Assembly (NCBI GenBank): GCA_037367405.1
Contig: JAZKJV010008264.1
Coordinates: 2,041,001-2,105,000, forward strand
Direction of reading: 5' to 3'
Length of the DNA stretch: 64,000 bases
Source of the DNA: Ottelia alismoides
Lineage: Eukaryota; Streptophyta; Magnoliopsida; Alismatales; Hydrocharitaceae
The position numbers and the translations under genes are program-made. Every line of letters begins with the position of its first letter. The stretch's first letter is position 1. Positions 23,901-34,795 of the stretch are shown piece after piece. The notes below the pieces were generated by a model, which made no database searches, had not been told where the DNA came from, and saw only the letters and a list, made by a program, of their open reading frames with translations.

Positions 23901-24608
23901 TTGTTAGATTTTCTAGCCAATTTTGGCTATTTTTCATTGAGTAAAACCCCTAAAAATCTAAAAACACCTAAAAACTCATAAAAATCATATTAAATAACCT
24001 AAAAATCCAAAAACAATAATTTTGGTGCTCAAATTTTCCTTATTTTCTCTAGAATACAGGAAAATTACCTCCAGGGCCATCTGAGATCCTTAAATATTTT
24101 ATTTTTGGGTTTTGGGCCTTGCTGGACAATACCCTTTGTTTTTAGTACTGTTTGATTTTTAGAAAATAAAATACACCTTATAAAAATCCCAAAAATTCAC
24201 CAAAAACACTTAAAAACCTAAAAAACATAAAAACAATTTTTCTTGAATTTTTGCTTGATTTTTGATGCTTTAAATAAATTGCTCAAGTGTGCTTGTTTTT
24301 GCTTTTCTCATTTTCTTCATATATTAAAAATTTCCAAAAAATCAAAAAATCATTAAAAATCACTAAAAATATTTTCTCTGTATTTTATCTCATTTTGACT
24401 ACTTCGTAGGCCTTTGGCCAACCCGTGCTCCTTGTGTTCGACCCTGGGAGCTATACCAGGTTAATCCCATAGCTAGGACCGCACTTCGTGTTTCATCTCT
24501 GATTTATTTCACGGTTCGATTTTTTTCTTGATATACTTAGCCCGAGTGATTGAGGTCGCGACGACCTTTATTTCTGTACCTTTACCTTAGTCGTTCGGGC
24601 GGTTATCA
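20950..24608 (+). mobile_element. Element C: solo LTR of an Athila-type element
   Basis: A single 3659-bp LTR starts with the palindrome TGATGAATATCCATTCATCA and ends GGTTATCA, between CCGAC duplications. No PBS, internal domain or second LTR is present, so LTR-LTR recombination removed the rest. It resembles the A/B LTR in layout (terminal palindrome, GC-rich block 21890-23180, mid-LTR palindrome at 22653-22678, CCTGG...CCAGG hairpin near 24445) but is a diverged subfamily. ORFs inside are chance products of the GC-rich block. Confidence 0.92.
22653..22678. repeat. Mid-LTR palindrome, C
   Basis: GGGTCGAGG and CCTCGACCC surround a short centre. Arms are fully complementary although the surrounding LTR differs from A and B. 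Confidence 0.82.
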
Positions 24609-24613
24609 CCGAC
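24609..24613. repeat. Target-site duplication of C, right copy (CCGAC)
   Basis: Equals 20945-20949; the A frame resumes at 24614 in phase. Confidence 0.92.
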
Positions 24614-26402
24614 CAAGAGGCCAGATGCAGGAGCCCCTTATATCAGATGCCATATCAGTGAGCAGAGGTTCGTCCGTACTCTATTAGACAGCGGATCGTC
24701 GATCAACCTACTTCCGGCAGCCCTTCTCGACCGCTTCGAGTTGGGCACTCTTAGACAGAGCAGGACAGTCCTTCAGTTTGCTGATCGATCTGTCAAGAGG
24801 CCGAAGGGGTTGCTTAGAGACGTTGTCGTCACGATTCAGGGCCTGCAATTCCCCGTGGACTTCGTAGTGTTGGACATGGAGATCCCTGAGTCAGTGACCG
24901 ATACCCCCATCATTCTTGGTCGCCCATTCTTGGCCACAACCAAGGCAGTGACCGATCATGATAGCGGGAAGGTATACTTTCACGTCGAGGGCGAAAGTAT
25001 ACAAATAGAGACGGTTGAGGACAGTAGAGCCAGAGACAGATCATGCTCAGAGACTACTTCAGATACAGAGCAGACGACAGATGCTGGGCCAGACATCCAC
25101 GAGGACTGCGACTTTGTGATTACAGATGATGAGGCAGTTTGGGCAGATCTTGACGTACAGGCCATCCTCTCACTTTCAGATTCCGCTGATGCAGAGACGA
25201 CAGTAGAGGGGAGCTTGGAGAGCGCATTCCTGGTTCAGGATACTTTTGAGGCAGCAGAGCCGGTTCTCGACCGCAATACTGATTTGTTTTATGAGGATGG
25301 TGGTACTGAGGCCACCTTAGATGATATAGATCCCTCGGAGTCAGATTTTGACTGGGCAGATTTTGATGAGTATATACCAGATCTGACTTCTTTTGAGCCT
25401 ACAGTCAGGGAGGAGGTAGATGCCAAGCAGAGTAGAGACAGTCTAGTAGGGCAACCTTCTCCAGATCCAGTTTGTGAGAGAGAGTTCTCATTCTCTCGAG
25501 CAGATTTGGCAGCATACATGTGGATTCTTCAGAAGCCAGATTTGCCAGCACCAGTTTGTCCAGAGCTGAAGCTACTACCTGTGTCGTTGAAGTATAGGTT
25601 CCTTGCGTGTGAGCATGAGATGTACCCAGTCATTATCTCCGCCGATTTGACTGGAGAGAAAGAATCCCGTCTGATGGGGGTTCTTGAAAAGAACAGCAAG
25701 GCGATAGGATGGAGCGTAGCGGATCTCCAGGGGATCAGTCTGGCTCTGTGCTCTCACCACATCTATCTCGAAGATGAGGCCAAGCCGTCGCGTGAGTTTC
25801 AGTGGCGGCTGAACCTGAATCTGAGAGAGGTTGTCATGAAGGAAATTTCGAAGTGGTGGAGCGCCAATTTCATCTACCCCATCTCCGACTCCAAGTGGGT
25901 CAATCCATTACATGTGGTGCCCAAGAAGAAGGGCATCACTACAGTGGTTACGGAGTCCGGAGAGGAGATCGCTACACGAGTACCCAATTCTTGGAGGGTC
26001 TGCGTAGATTACAGACGACTCAATCAGGCCACCAAGAAGGACCATTTCCCCCTGCCCTTTATTGATCAGATCATTGAGAGACTGGCAGGGAAGAGACACT
26101 ACTATTTTCTGGATGGGTACTCGGGCTACAACCAGGTGGCCATCGCTCCCGAGGACCAGGACAAGACGACCTTTACCTGTCCCTTCGGCACATATGCCTT
26201 CCGACGCATGCCATTTGGGCTATGCAATGCCCCGGTGACTTTTCAGAGATGCATGCTGTCGATCTTTTCGGACATGGTAGGGGAGTGCTTGGAGGTCTTC
26301 ATGGATGATTTCTCGGTTTACGGCGACGGATTCGACTCCTGTCTTGACTGCCTAGACCGAGTACTTCAGCGATGTATAGAGGTTCTCCTGGTATTATCTT
26401 AG
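24614..26402 (+). pseudogene. pro-pol: Element A protease and reverse transcriptase
   Basis: The frame continues from gag across solo LTR C. Protease shows LLDSGSSINLLP (about 24684-24720) and IILGRPFLAT (about 24912). An acidic linker (25020-25500) follows, holding another GGTEAT unit. RT follows: HVVPKKKGITTV, VDYRRLNQATKKDHFPLPF, FLDGYSGYNQV with the first catalytic Asp (about 26110), and FMDDFSVYG at 26298-26324. The frame ends at TAG 26400-26402, where B and E have or predict Trp; this is a TGG to TAG change. RT would copy element RNA inside the particle. The rest of pol follows in pieces. Confidence 0.9.
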
Positions 26403-27674
26403 GAGAAGAGTCACTTCATGGTGACTCAAGGGACGGTGCTTGGCCACATCATCTCCAACAGAGGCATGGAGGTTGATCCGGCCAAGGTGGATGTCATTAG
26501 CAAACTCGCACCACCGTCCAACTTGCGGCAGTTACGGTCTTTTCTGGGGCACGTTGGTTTCTACTGGCGATTCATTCGTGATTTCAGTAGAGTTGTCTGA
26601 CCGTTGACTGATCTGTTGATGAAAGACACCGAGTTCCTAGTCGATGACAAGTGTCTTTCGTCGTTTGAGACTCTCAAGCGATGTGTGATAGAGGCTCCTG
26701 TCCTTCAGCCACCCGATTGGTCTCTCCCATTCGAGATCATGACAGACGCCTCCGATTTTGTCATGGGGGCTGTGCTAGGACAGAGGAGGGACGGAGTCCT
26801 ATTTGCTATCCACTACTCTAGCCGCACATTGGATTCCGCGCAGCGGAATTACACAGTCACAGAGAAGGAGATGCTAGCCGTAGTATTCACCCTAGATAAG
26901 TTCAGATCGTACATTATTGGATCTAGAGTGACCTTGTATACTGATCATACCGCCATCATGTACCTTATGGCAAAGAAGGATGCCAAGGCCAGACTGATTA
27001 GATGGATCCTTCTACTCCAGGAGTTTGACATAGAGATTAAGGATAAGCCTGGAGTCAAGAATGTGGTGGCGGATCATCTCTCCCGATTGGAGTATATTGA
27101 GGATTCTGAGCAGATTGACCCTATTTGTGAGACCTTTCCAGATGAGGCAATCCTTGCTATTGCCTCGCTCCCATGGTACGTTGATATTGTGAACTATCTT
27201 GTCGCCAAGAAAGTTCCACAAGATTGGCCCAGACAGAAACTTGAGACCTTCCTCGCGAAGGCCAGGTTTTACCATTGGGAGGATCCCATCCTTTACCATG
27301 AAGGAGGGGATAGCATCTGGCGTAGGTGCATTCCTCAGGAGGAGCATCACAGTGCCCTTACTTACTGCCACAAGCTTGAGGCAGGAGGACATCACTCAGG
27401 GAGGAGAACGACACAAAAAGTGCTCCAATCCGGCCTATGGTGGCCCAATCTCTTCAAGGACTCTGATGAGTTCGTGAAGAGATGTACTGACTGTCAGAAC
27501 ATGGGCACTTGTGGACAGCGTGATATGATGCCGATGCAGCCGATACACTTCTGTGAGATTTTTGACGCATGGGGCATCGATTTCATGGGTCCATTCCCTA
27601 AGAGTCAGGGATTTGAGTACATTCTGTTAGCCATTGATTATGTGAGTCGTTGGGTTGAGGCCATCCCCGCCTGA
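26403..27674 (+). pseudogene. pol: Element A RT thumb, RNase H and integrase N-terminus
   Basis: The same frame continues after the TAG. A TGA at 26598-26600 replaces the Arg of the ARPLTDLL motif seen in B and E. RNase H shows [15 protein letters not shown] and [11 protein letters not shown]. The integrase zinc domain ([20 protein letters not shown]) and first catalytic Asp (GIDFMGPFP) follow. A TGA at 27672-27674 replaces the Arg of the PARTAD motif. Both TGA stops fit CGA to TGA deamination. Confidence 0.88.
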
Positions 27675-28468
27675 ACCGCAGATGCCAGGACAGTTTGCAG
27701 ATTTTTGAGGAAGCACATCATTACACGGTTCGGGGTACCTCGAGTATTGATATCTGATGGGGGGTCTAATTTCATCAACGACCAGGTGAAGGCCCTTGCT
27801 AGCGAGTTCGGCATAGACCATCGAGTTGCCACTCCATACCACCCTCAGACGAATGGTCTAGCCGAGGTGTCGAACAGGGAGATCAAGACTATTTTGCAGA
27901 AAGTCATCCGCCCTGACCGAAAGGATTGGTCACAGCTTTTGGACTCGGTCTTGTGGGCATATAGGACGTGTTTCAAGACACCATTGGACACATCTCCCTT
28001 TCGCCTCGTATATGGTAAGCCGTGCCATTTACCTGTTGAGTTGAGACACAGGTCACTTTGGGCAGTTACAGATATTATTTTGGATCCAGATAGTGTAGGA
28101 GATCAGAGGAGGGCAAAGTTAGCATCCCTGGAGGAGCTTCGTGATACCGCCTTCTCAAACAGCCTACAGTACAAGGAGAGAGTGATGGAGTGGCATGATT
28201 CTCATATCAACCACAAGCATTTTGAGCCTGTACAAAGAGTATGGCCGTTTGATGCTAGGCTTAGATTATTCCCAGGGAAGCTACAGAGCGAATGGAAGGG
28301 ACCATATTTGGTGAGAAGGTACACGACAATGGGAGTATTGATATATCTGAGTTGTCTTCTGAGAGTACCTTTCGAGTGAACGGCCAGCGGCTCAAGCCAT
28401 TTCTAGATCATGAGCCGCGGGTCGTTGATGTTGCCCCTATTCATTTTGCGTTAGATGTGGTCTCTTGA
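27675..28468 (+). pseudogene. int: Element A integrase C-terminal part
   Basis: LISDGGSNFI and NGLAEVSNREIK hold the second Asp and the Glu of the integrase triad. RLVYGKPCHLPVELRH is a typical Athila C-terminal block. A one-base deletion near 28318 shifts the frame; the tail continues in another frame (VNGQRLKPFLDHEPR) to TGA at 28466-28468. There is no chromodomain. Confidence 0.87.
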
Positions 28469-28585
28469 CTCACATCTCTTGCATCTCACGCCTGATTATC
28501 ACTGTTCTTCCGACTTGTATAGATCCAGTTGTCCATATCACTCTATTCTTTAGTCCCACATCCCTTTTCTCATCTTATGATTATG

Positions 28586-28943
28586 CTATACTTAGGGTGT
28601 ATTTTACCCTAAGTATAGGGGGGATGTAGGACCTTCGGGTATTCTTTTGATTCTTTTTACCCCTGTTTTGCTGCCTATACTTAGGGATATTTTACCCTAA
28701 GTATAGGGGGGGGGTAGACTCTGTACATCCTTCACTCGGATTTCCCTTCATGTACAACTTGCAATACTTAGGATTACTTGATCCTAAGTATAAGGGGAAA
28801 ACACCGAGTTCTCCTCATTCTATTATTTCATTCATCTCTGTATCTAGCCATTCCTTTTCACTTCCCTGTACTAAGCACGAGTTATGTCTTCTTCATCGCT
28901 CTTGATCACTTTGAGGATATCGTTCGAGCTAAGTATAGGGGGG
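28586..28943 (+). promoter_or_regulatory. Element A array of hairpins with G-run tails
   Basis: Three hairpins are seen. Stem CTATACTTAGGGT at 28586-28598 pairs with 28606-28618 (13 bp, six Gs follow). Stem CTATACTTAGGG at 28675-28686 pairs with 28695-28706 (12 bp, nine Gs). Stem ATACTTAGGAT at 28764-28774 pairs with 28781-28791 (11 bp, then AAGGGG). A half-site CTAAGTATAGGGGGG lies at 28929-28943. The right arm plus G-run resembles the true PPT at 30526-30537. Confidence 0.75.
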
Positions 28944-30525
28944 TGTGTATATATTTCATATATACTTTAGCCATAACTCGTACTTTGTGTGAGTGTGTGA
29001 GTAAATAAAAATGGCTAAAAACTCATAAAAATTAAAAAAATTCCCTTGTATATAAAATTCATTTTGCACATACTTATTTATACAAATTATTTTTGTAAAA
29101 ATAAATTCAAAAACTTTTTGTGTAAAGATTGTGTAAATATGTGTATATCAAAATTATGTATATAGTACAAAATTTTTCCAAAATGTTTTGAAAATCAAAA
29201 AGTTTGCAAAAACCTTGTGTAAATGTTTATAAATATTTTGCAAAACTTGCATTCATGCATACATTCATGGTTTCAAAACATTTTTCAAAAATTTTGCATA
29301 TGTGTAAACATTTGTAAATACCATCTTTGTAAATAATTGTATAATTTTTCCTGGATTATAGTTGACATTTAAACTAGCCTGGAATTAAATTGGAAAATGG
29401 AGCTTGATTAAGATCTTAATCCACCTAATTATTAGAGGAACCTTATAGGGCTTAGGGTTAGGGCTTTTCAGGTCCATGGTGACTTAATTCTTTGAGTCCA
29501 CTAGGCTATGAGCATATGTCATCTTGATGAGCCTAAGTAGAGCACTTAACAACACACGCATGACTCTTAGAGACAATGGCTTGTCTTGCACCAGCACTTT
29601 ACACATAGCTCTCCACGGATGAGATGGTGAGGAGGCAGCTTCCTTTGGCTTGGGGTAGAATATGAGGGTAGTACTTCTAGGCGGAACCTCTCTTCTTCTT
29701 CTTCTAGTGAAGGAAGTGCGTCTCAACTTGGTCTGGTGGTGATGAAGTCTAAAGACAGAAGTTGTGGGTTGCAATAAAGATTCAAAAGAGGGATAGTCTA
29801 CTGGCTCAAGAGTAAAAACTTCTTGTATATATGCTGCACCATGTAGATATGTTGTACAGTTGCACATAAAAAATGTGCAAAAAGAAAAGAACTCCAAAAA
29901 AGTGGTGGGTCGGACTGAAAATTTAATAACTCCATCGGAGTGTATATAGTCAAATAAAGCAAAAGCTTATGGTATACATGTTACATCTCATGAAGCTTGC
30001 AGCGGGAGACTCAGCTACACTGGTTAGAGCTCCCAAGGATACATGGCTACACTGGCCATGGTCCATTCTTTTCTTCCCCTTCTTCTTGAGCCAGTTGCAC
30101 TTGAACTTAGAAGGGAATACCCCGCTTCTCGAGGAAAGAGTTGCTAGACCGAGGCATTAGAGTTACCAGGTTGGGGGAGGTTGTTTCTTTGTTACTTCTG
30201 AGGTGGGGAGCTACATATCACTTACACCACATGGAAAGATTCATGGTCATTAGAGTTTGTGTATGTAGACTTGTTCTGATCTGGTTTATTAAGGAGTCTT
30301 GCCCATAGATTGGTGGAACTTAGAGGCTGTTGAGTTTTAAGCTTAAGTTCAAATAAGGTTCCGACACATTAATAATCCAAAGATCTGATCGAGCTCCATA
30401 TTTCAATTTAAAGAAGGCAAGTCTAATAATCAGCCTTAATCCATGTATATTCTCCTCTTTTTCTTTTTCTTTCTCTTTTTCACTTCTTTTTCAAATAAGT
30501 GTTTGCTAAGGGACTAGCAAAGTTA
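28944..30525 (+). other. Element A long 3' untranslated tail
   Basis: About 1.6 kb lies between array and PPT, AT-rich at first. No env-like plus-strand ORF is seen. It shares short blocks with F 51790-53100: CTTAATCCACCTA followed by GAGGAAC (A about 29411, F about 52144), and a pair of CTACACTGG motifs (A 30015-30023 and 30047-30055). A 137-codon antisense ORF at 29484-29897 has no recognisable product. Confidence 0.65.
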
Positions 30526-30537
30526 AGTACAGGGGGG
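30526..30537 (+). other. Element A polypurine tract
   Basis: AAGTACAGGGGGG directly precedes the LTR start TGATGAATACCC. It would prime plus-strand DNA synthesis. A small hairpin TTGCTA...TAGCAA lies just upstream (30502-30519). Confidence 0.85.
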
Positions 30538-33500
30538 TGATGAATACCCATTCATCACTCTTTATTCTTATATTTTAGCTACAAAAACCCTTTGCAAATA
30601 CATGTATATTCTTGTAAATACAAATAATTACCAAATTGCATGCATTGTATAAAAGTTAATAAATAGCATGTTTTTATGCATAAATAAAAGAATAAAGAGA
30701 CAAAAGAAAAAGAGGGAGATATTTAGAATAAATATTGAGCAACCTAATCCCAAGGGAGGGCTCAGCATGGGCCTGACCGCATAAAAGCCCAAGTAGAGAG
30801 AGATAGGGAAGTCATAACTGTAATTAAATATAAATAAATATTTTCCTCTAAATAAAACAAAAATATATTTGTGTAAACATGTCTATATTTGTAAATATAA
30901 AATTAAAACAAAAATGAAAAACAATTAAAAAAAAGAAATAAAAAATTCTTTATCCTTGTACATAAACCATGTGTATATAAACCATATATGTATTTATTTC
31001 ACCTAGTAAATAAATTAATAAAATTCCAAAAAAATTTATACATATTCCTTATTCCGTAATGTAAATAAATAAAATAAAAATCACAAAAATAAAATAAAAA
31101 TCAAAATAAATAAAAATCAAAATCAAAAGCCACATTGTATATATACCATACATGTATATAAATAAAAGTATTTATTTAACCCTTGTAAATAATTAATAAA
31201 AATAAAATAAAAATACCATATTATTCCAAATCTTATTCTATAAATAAATAAAATATAAAATTGGAATATTTTATATACAAATATATAATTAAAAATTAAA
31301 AATTAAAAATACATATGTTTATACATGTATATAATAATAATACTTTATAAATACCTAAATAATATTTCAAAAAATAAATAAAAATCATAAAAAATAGTTT
31401 GAAAATAAATAAACATTTTTCATGTTTAAAGTTTTTCGAAAATAAGTCATTTACTGTTTTTAAATGAATTTCTAAATAATTAAAAATTGGAATAATCTGA
31501 TTGGTCCAGGGGGGATTGTTGACCCCCGGTCAACTCTCCCCCGCGGACCATTCTCTCGCAGATCTGGCGTTCGACCCGACTTCTCTGAATTTCTGCGCCT
31601 CGATCCGACTGCCAAACTTCGAGGCTAGAACCTGGAGCTTCCCCAGCTCTTCCCCAGTCGATCTTGTCCATCAGGTAGACCCAGTTCTCCTTCTATTTAG
31701 CTAATTTAGATTTTCGCCCAAATCACCCCGTCGCCAACGAACCCCGATTCCAACCACCCTAGCCCACCTTTCGATCATCGGAGTCAACCCACACCTTCGC
31801 ACTCCTCCCACGCACCTTTTTCGCCCATCCATTCACCCCAGTTCGCACAGGAACTGGGAACCGAGCTTCATCGCCGTCGCTCCGCCGGAGCTCGCTCGCC
31901 TCAACGCACCGTTCACCTCCACCACCGCTAACCGGGTCGAGGCACTTTGCCCTCGACCCAGGAGCTTGTTGCTGTGCTTTGCAGGTCAAAGCGAGCCCAT
32001 CTGAGGGCTCGACGTTCTAGATCAGCAGCTCCACCTCCGCCGGCGTCGCCTGAGCTCTCCAGGGCTCCGTTGCGTCATCGGAGGAGCTCGTCAGACACGG
32101 GAGGCCCAGGCGTTCTTTCTCCAATCTTCGGTAGCCTCCGAGGAGCTCCCCTGTACGCGCACGAGCCCGGCGAAACTCGTCGGCGTCGAGTTCATCGAGC
32201 ATCCTCCCCGACCGTCCGATCTTCCTCCAGCTCCAGATCATGTGCGGACCGTCCGATCAGGGCTAAGAGGAGGCCCAGCAGCCACCGTCGGATCGACACG
32301 TGGCCTCCTCTCAGCCCTCCATCCAGCGAAGGGAACCCAGCGCCTCTCGACCGTTGATCAAACACGTGGCGCGTCCCCAACCGTTGGATTATCGCCGAGG
32401 AATCCCTTGCTGAGGCGTCACCCCCCCCCCCCCCCCCCCGACCGTTGGATATCACACGTGGCGCCCATCCAGCCTTCGGCATATAATAAGGGGTAATTTC
32501 CCGTAGGCTCCTCCCTTTTTGTTTTTACAAATTAGTCCTGTAAATATTTTATCCCGTTCATTTTATTTTGGTGTATTTGCAAAGTGGACCTTGTCTTTTC
32601 TTGTATTTGCTTTTATACCCCTGTACGTTGTGGCACACGTGCTTCGACACGTGACTTTGTGGGATAATTGCATGTATGGGCCTGATGTTCTAGGGTGTTT
32701 ATGAATGAAATTATGTTTTTAATATTTGAAATGCCCCTGTGAGTGTTTTAATTGTGCATGTGCCCAATATCGTGGGTATTTTACACTTTCACCCTTGGAC
32801 TTTTAGTACGTGTTACTATTTAGTCTAGGGACTTAAGTTTTATTGCAAATTGGTCCCTGAGTGCCCAGGTCACGCGCTTTACGCATGAATTCTTGGAGAT
32901 TTTGCATCGGACCCCCCTGGATTCCTGTTCTTTTATGACAAATAGGTCCCTGTGACTGTGGGCTTGTATTTGTTGTAATTAAAATACCAAATCTCACTCA
33001 AATCCAGTGAAAATTTGACACGTGGCTCCTGCCATTGTGTAGAATTTTCACTGATTTTTGGGAAATTTTTAGAGCCCATTTATTATTTTTAAAAATTCAA
33101 AAATACGCATTTTTCTTACTGTCCAGTTTTTAATATCACAAAAAATATTAAAACAACTTTAAAAATCACAAAAAAATTAGATATTGCTTCTTTTGCTGTT
33201 TTTTGATTTTCTGACCAATTTTGGTCATTTTTAGATTTATAAAAATTATAAAATTGAAAAGATTGAAAACTCCATAAAAATTCTAGTAAATAATAGAAAA
33301 ATAAAAAATTAATAAATTCAGTGCCTGAGTCTTCCTTGTATTTTCTACTTTACAGGAAAATTACCTTCAGACTCTGATAGGTCCATTATATATTTTATTT
33401 TGGCCCTACAAGTTTGACTGGACAATATCTTTGATTTTTAGCCTTGTTTGATTTTTAGAAAATTCCCTAAAAATAAGGAAAATACCAAAAATTGACTAAA

Positions 33501-33925
33501 AACAATCAAAAATATAAAAAACATTAAAACATTTTTGTTTGATTTTTTTGAGCTTTTTTGTGTAGTTAAATAATTGTGTGAAGTTGTTGTTTCCTTGTTT
33601 TTCCTATTTTCTTTATTATTCTAAAATCCAAAAAAATATAAAAATTATTAAAAACCCACCAAAAATAATTTTCTCTTGTTTATTTTCGCTTTTGACTACT
33701 TTGTAGGCCACAAGGCCATCACGTGCTCCCTGAGTCCGACCCTGGTCGCTATACCAGGCTAATCTAATGGCCAGGGCCACTATTGAGTTCTTTGATTTTT
33801 ATCTTGTTTTGGTGGTCTGATCTCACATTTCTCTTGCTGAGCTGATTGATCTATCGATCCGGGTCGCAACGACCCGAGAGTGATTATTTTTATCTGATCC
33901 GGACTGATCTAATTTCGGTTCATCA
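30538..33925 (+). repeat. Element A 3' LTR
   Basis: This 3388-bp LTR begins TGATGAATACCCATTCATCA and ends TTCGGTTCATCA. Its last ~470 bp match 1-471. Layout: AT-rich start; GC-rich block 31500-32490 with repeated ACCGTYSGAT and ACACGTGG motifs; a conserved TATAATAAGGGGTAATTT near 32481-32498 that could be a TATA region; a degenerate TTTGCAAAT...GGTCCCTG repeat zone at 32520-33000; and the CCTGG...CCAGG hairpin near 33741. A C-run of about 19 lies at 32421-32439. No gene is present. Confidence 0.9.
31934..31959. repeat. Mid-LTR palindrome, A
   Basis: GGGTCGAGG and CCTCGACCC around a short centre, as in B, C and E. Confidence 0.82.
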
Positions 33926-33930
33926 GTGAC
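33926..33930. repeat. Probable target-site duplication of A (GTGAC)
   Basis: Immediately follows the A 3' LTR. The LTR of E contains the uninterrupted site at about 45755 (CAGTGACCGGGTCC). The left copy is outside the window. Confidence 0.6.
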
Positions 33931-34795
33931 TCTGGTCCGCGAAGAAGAGGTCCGCGGGAGAGAGTTGACCGAGGGTAAACAATCCCCCGTGGACCAATCA
34001 GATTATTCCTTTTATTAATTATTTGTAAATTCATTTTAAAATAGAAATAGATTTTATTTGAAAATATTTTCAACATGAAAAATGTTTATTTATTTTCAAA
34101 GTTTTTTTAGTGATTTTTATTAATTTTTTTGAAAAATAAATTAGGTATTTACATTATATTATTATTATATAAAGGTGTGTATACCTATGTATCTTTGAAT
34201 TTTATTTTTATTATTTTATTTATTTACATGTATTCCAATTTTTTATTTTATTTATTTAAAACATAAAATATTTAATATAAAAAGATTTTTATTGAATTTT
34301 TATTAAGTATTTACAAGGGTGAAATAATTAGGTCTTGTATTTTATGTACATGGTATGTATACACTGGTGAGAGAAAAGTTATTTATTTTATTTTACTTTT
34401 ATTTTTTCATTTTTATTTTATTTTTATTTTTATAAATATATAAAAAATAAATGGAATACATAAATCTTTTTATTTTTAGAAAATAAAATATTTACACAAA
34501 GAGGGGCATTTACACCATGTTGAGTTACCCTATCTCTCTCTAATTATTTCTTTTGCGATCAGGCCCTTGTAGAGCCTTCCCTTGAGTCTAGGTCACTCAA
34601 TATTTATTCTAAATATTTCCCTCTTTTTCTTTATTTCTTTATTCCTTTATTTTACTGAAAAAACATGCTAATTATAGCTATTTACAGGATGCATGCATTT
34701 TGACAAATTATTGTATTTACAAATATTTACATGGTATTTTACCAAGGTTTCTAGCTAAAATAAAGGAATAAAAAGTGATGAATGGGGATTCATCA
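33926..34795 (-). repeat. Element D LTR remnant (host site of A)
   Basis: This 870-bp segment matches the E LTR from about 45757 to 46618 and ends with the palindrome at 34776-34795 (GGGG centre). So A inserted into a D/E-type LTR on the minus strand. No C-run PPT follows the terminus, so 34795 is probably the outer edge of D's 5' LTR and the next bases are flank. Confidence 0.82.

Larger units (their letters stand above)
1..33925 (+). mobile_element. Element A: Athila-type Ty3/gypsy retrotransposon, interrupted by B and C
   Basis: A runs from a truncated 5' LTR through PBS, leader, gag-protease-RT-RNase H-integrase, a long 3' untranslated region, PPT and a complete 3' LTR. Element B (1915-18033) and solo LTR C (20950-24608) lie inside it. 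Leaving out both insertions plus one copy of each 5-bp duplication gives an internal region of about 10.3 kb. The Athila assignment rests on FMDDFSVYG in RT, NGLAEVSNREIK in integrase, the tRNA-Asp PBS and the single gag-pol frame. The 3' flank after TTCATCA is GTGAC, probably the target duplication; its partner lies left of the window. Pol carries three stops and a frameshift, so A is not autonomous now. Confidence 0.9.

Noticed and set aside
28586..28943. Regularly spaced repeats resembling a CRISPR array
   Set aside because: The units are hairpins with differing stems in a plant retrotransposon, there are no uniform repeats and spacers and no cas genes.
29484..29897. Antisense ORF of 137 codons between pol and the 3' LTR of A, like the antisense ORFs of some Tat-lineage elements
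   Set aside because: The matching part of F has no such frame and the composition is low-complexity; I see no domain, so it is treated as chance.
32421..32439. Run of about 19 C bases as a functional signal
   Set aside because: Homopolymer length is prone to slippage and assembly error, and the other LTRs lack it.
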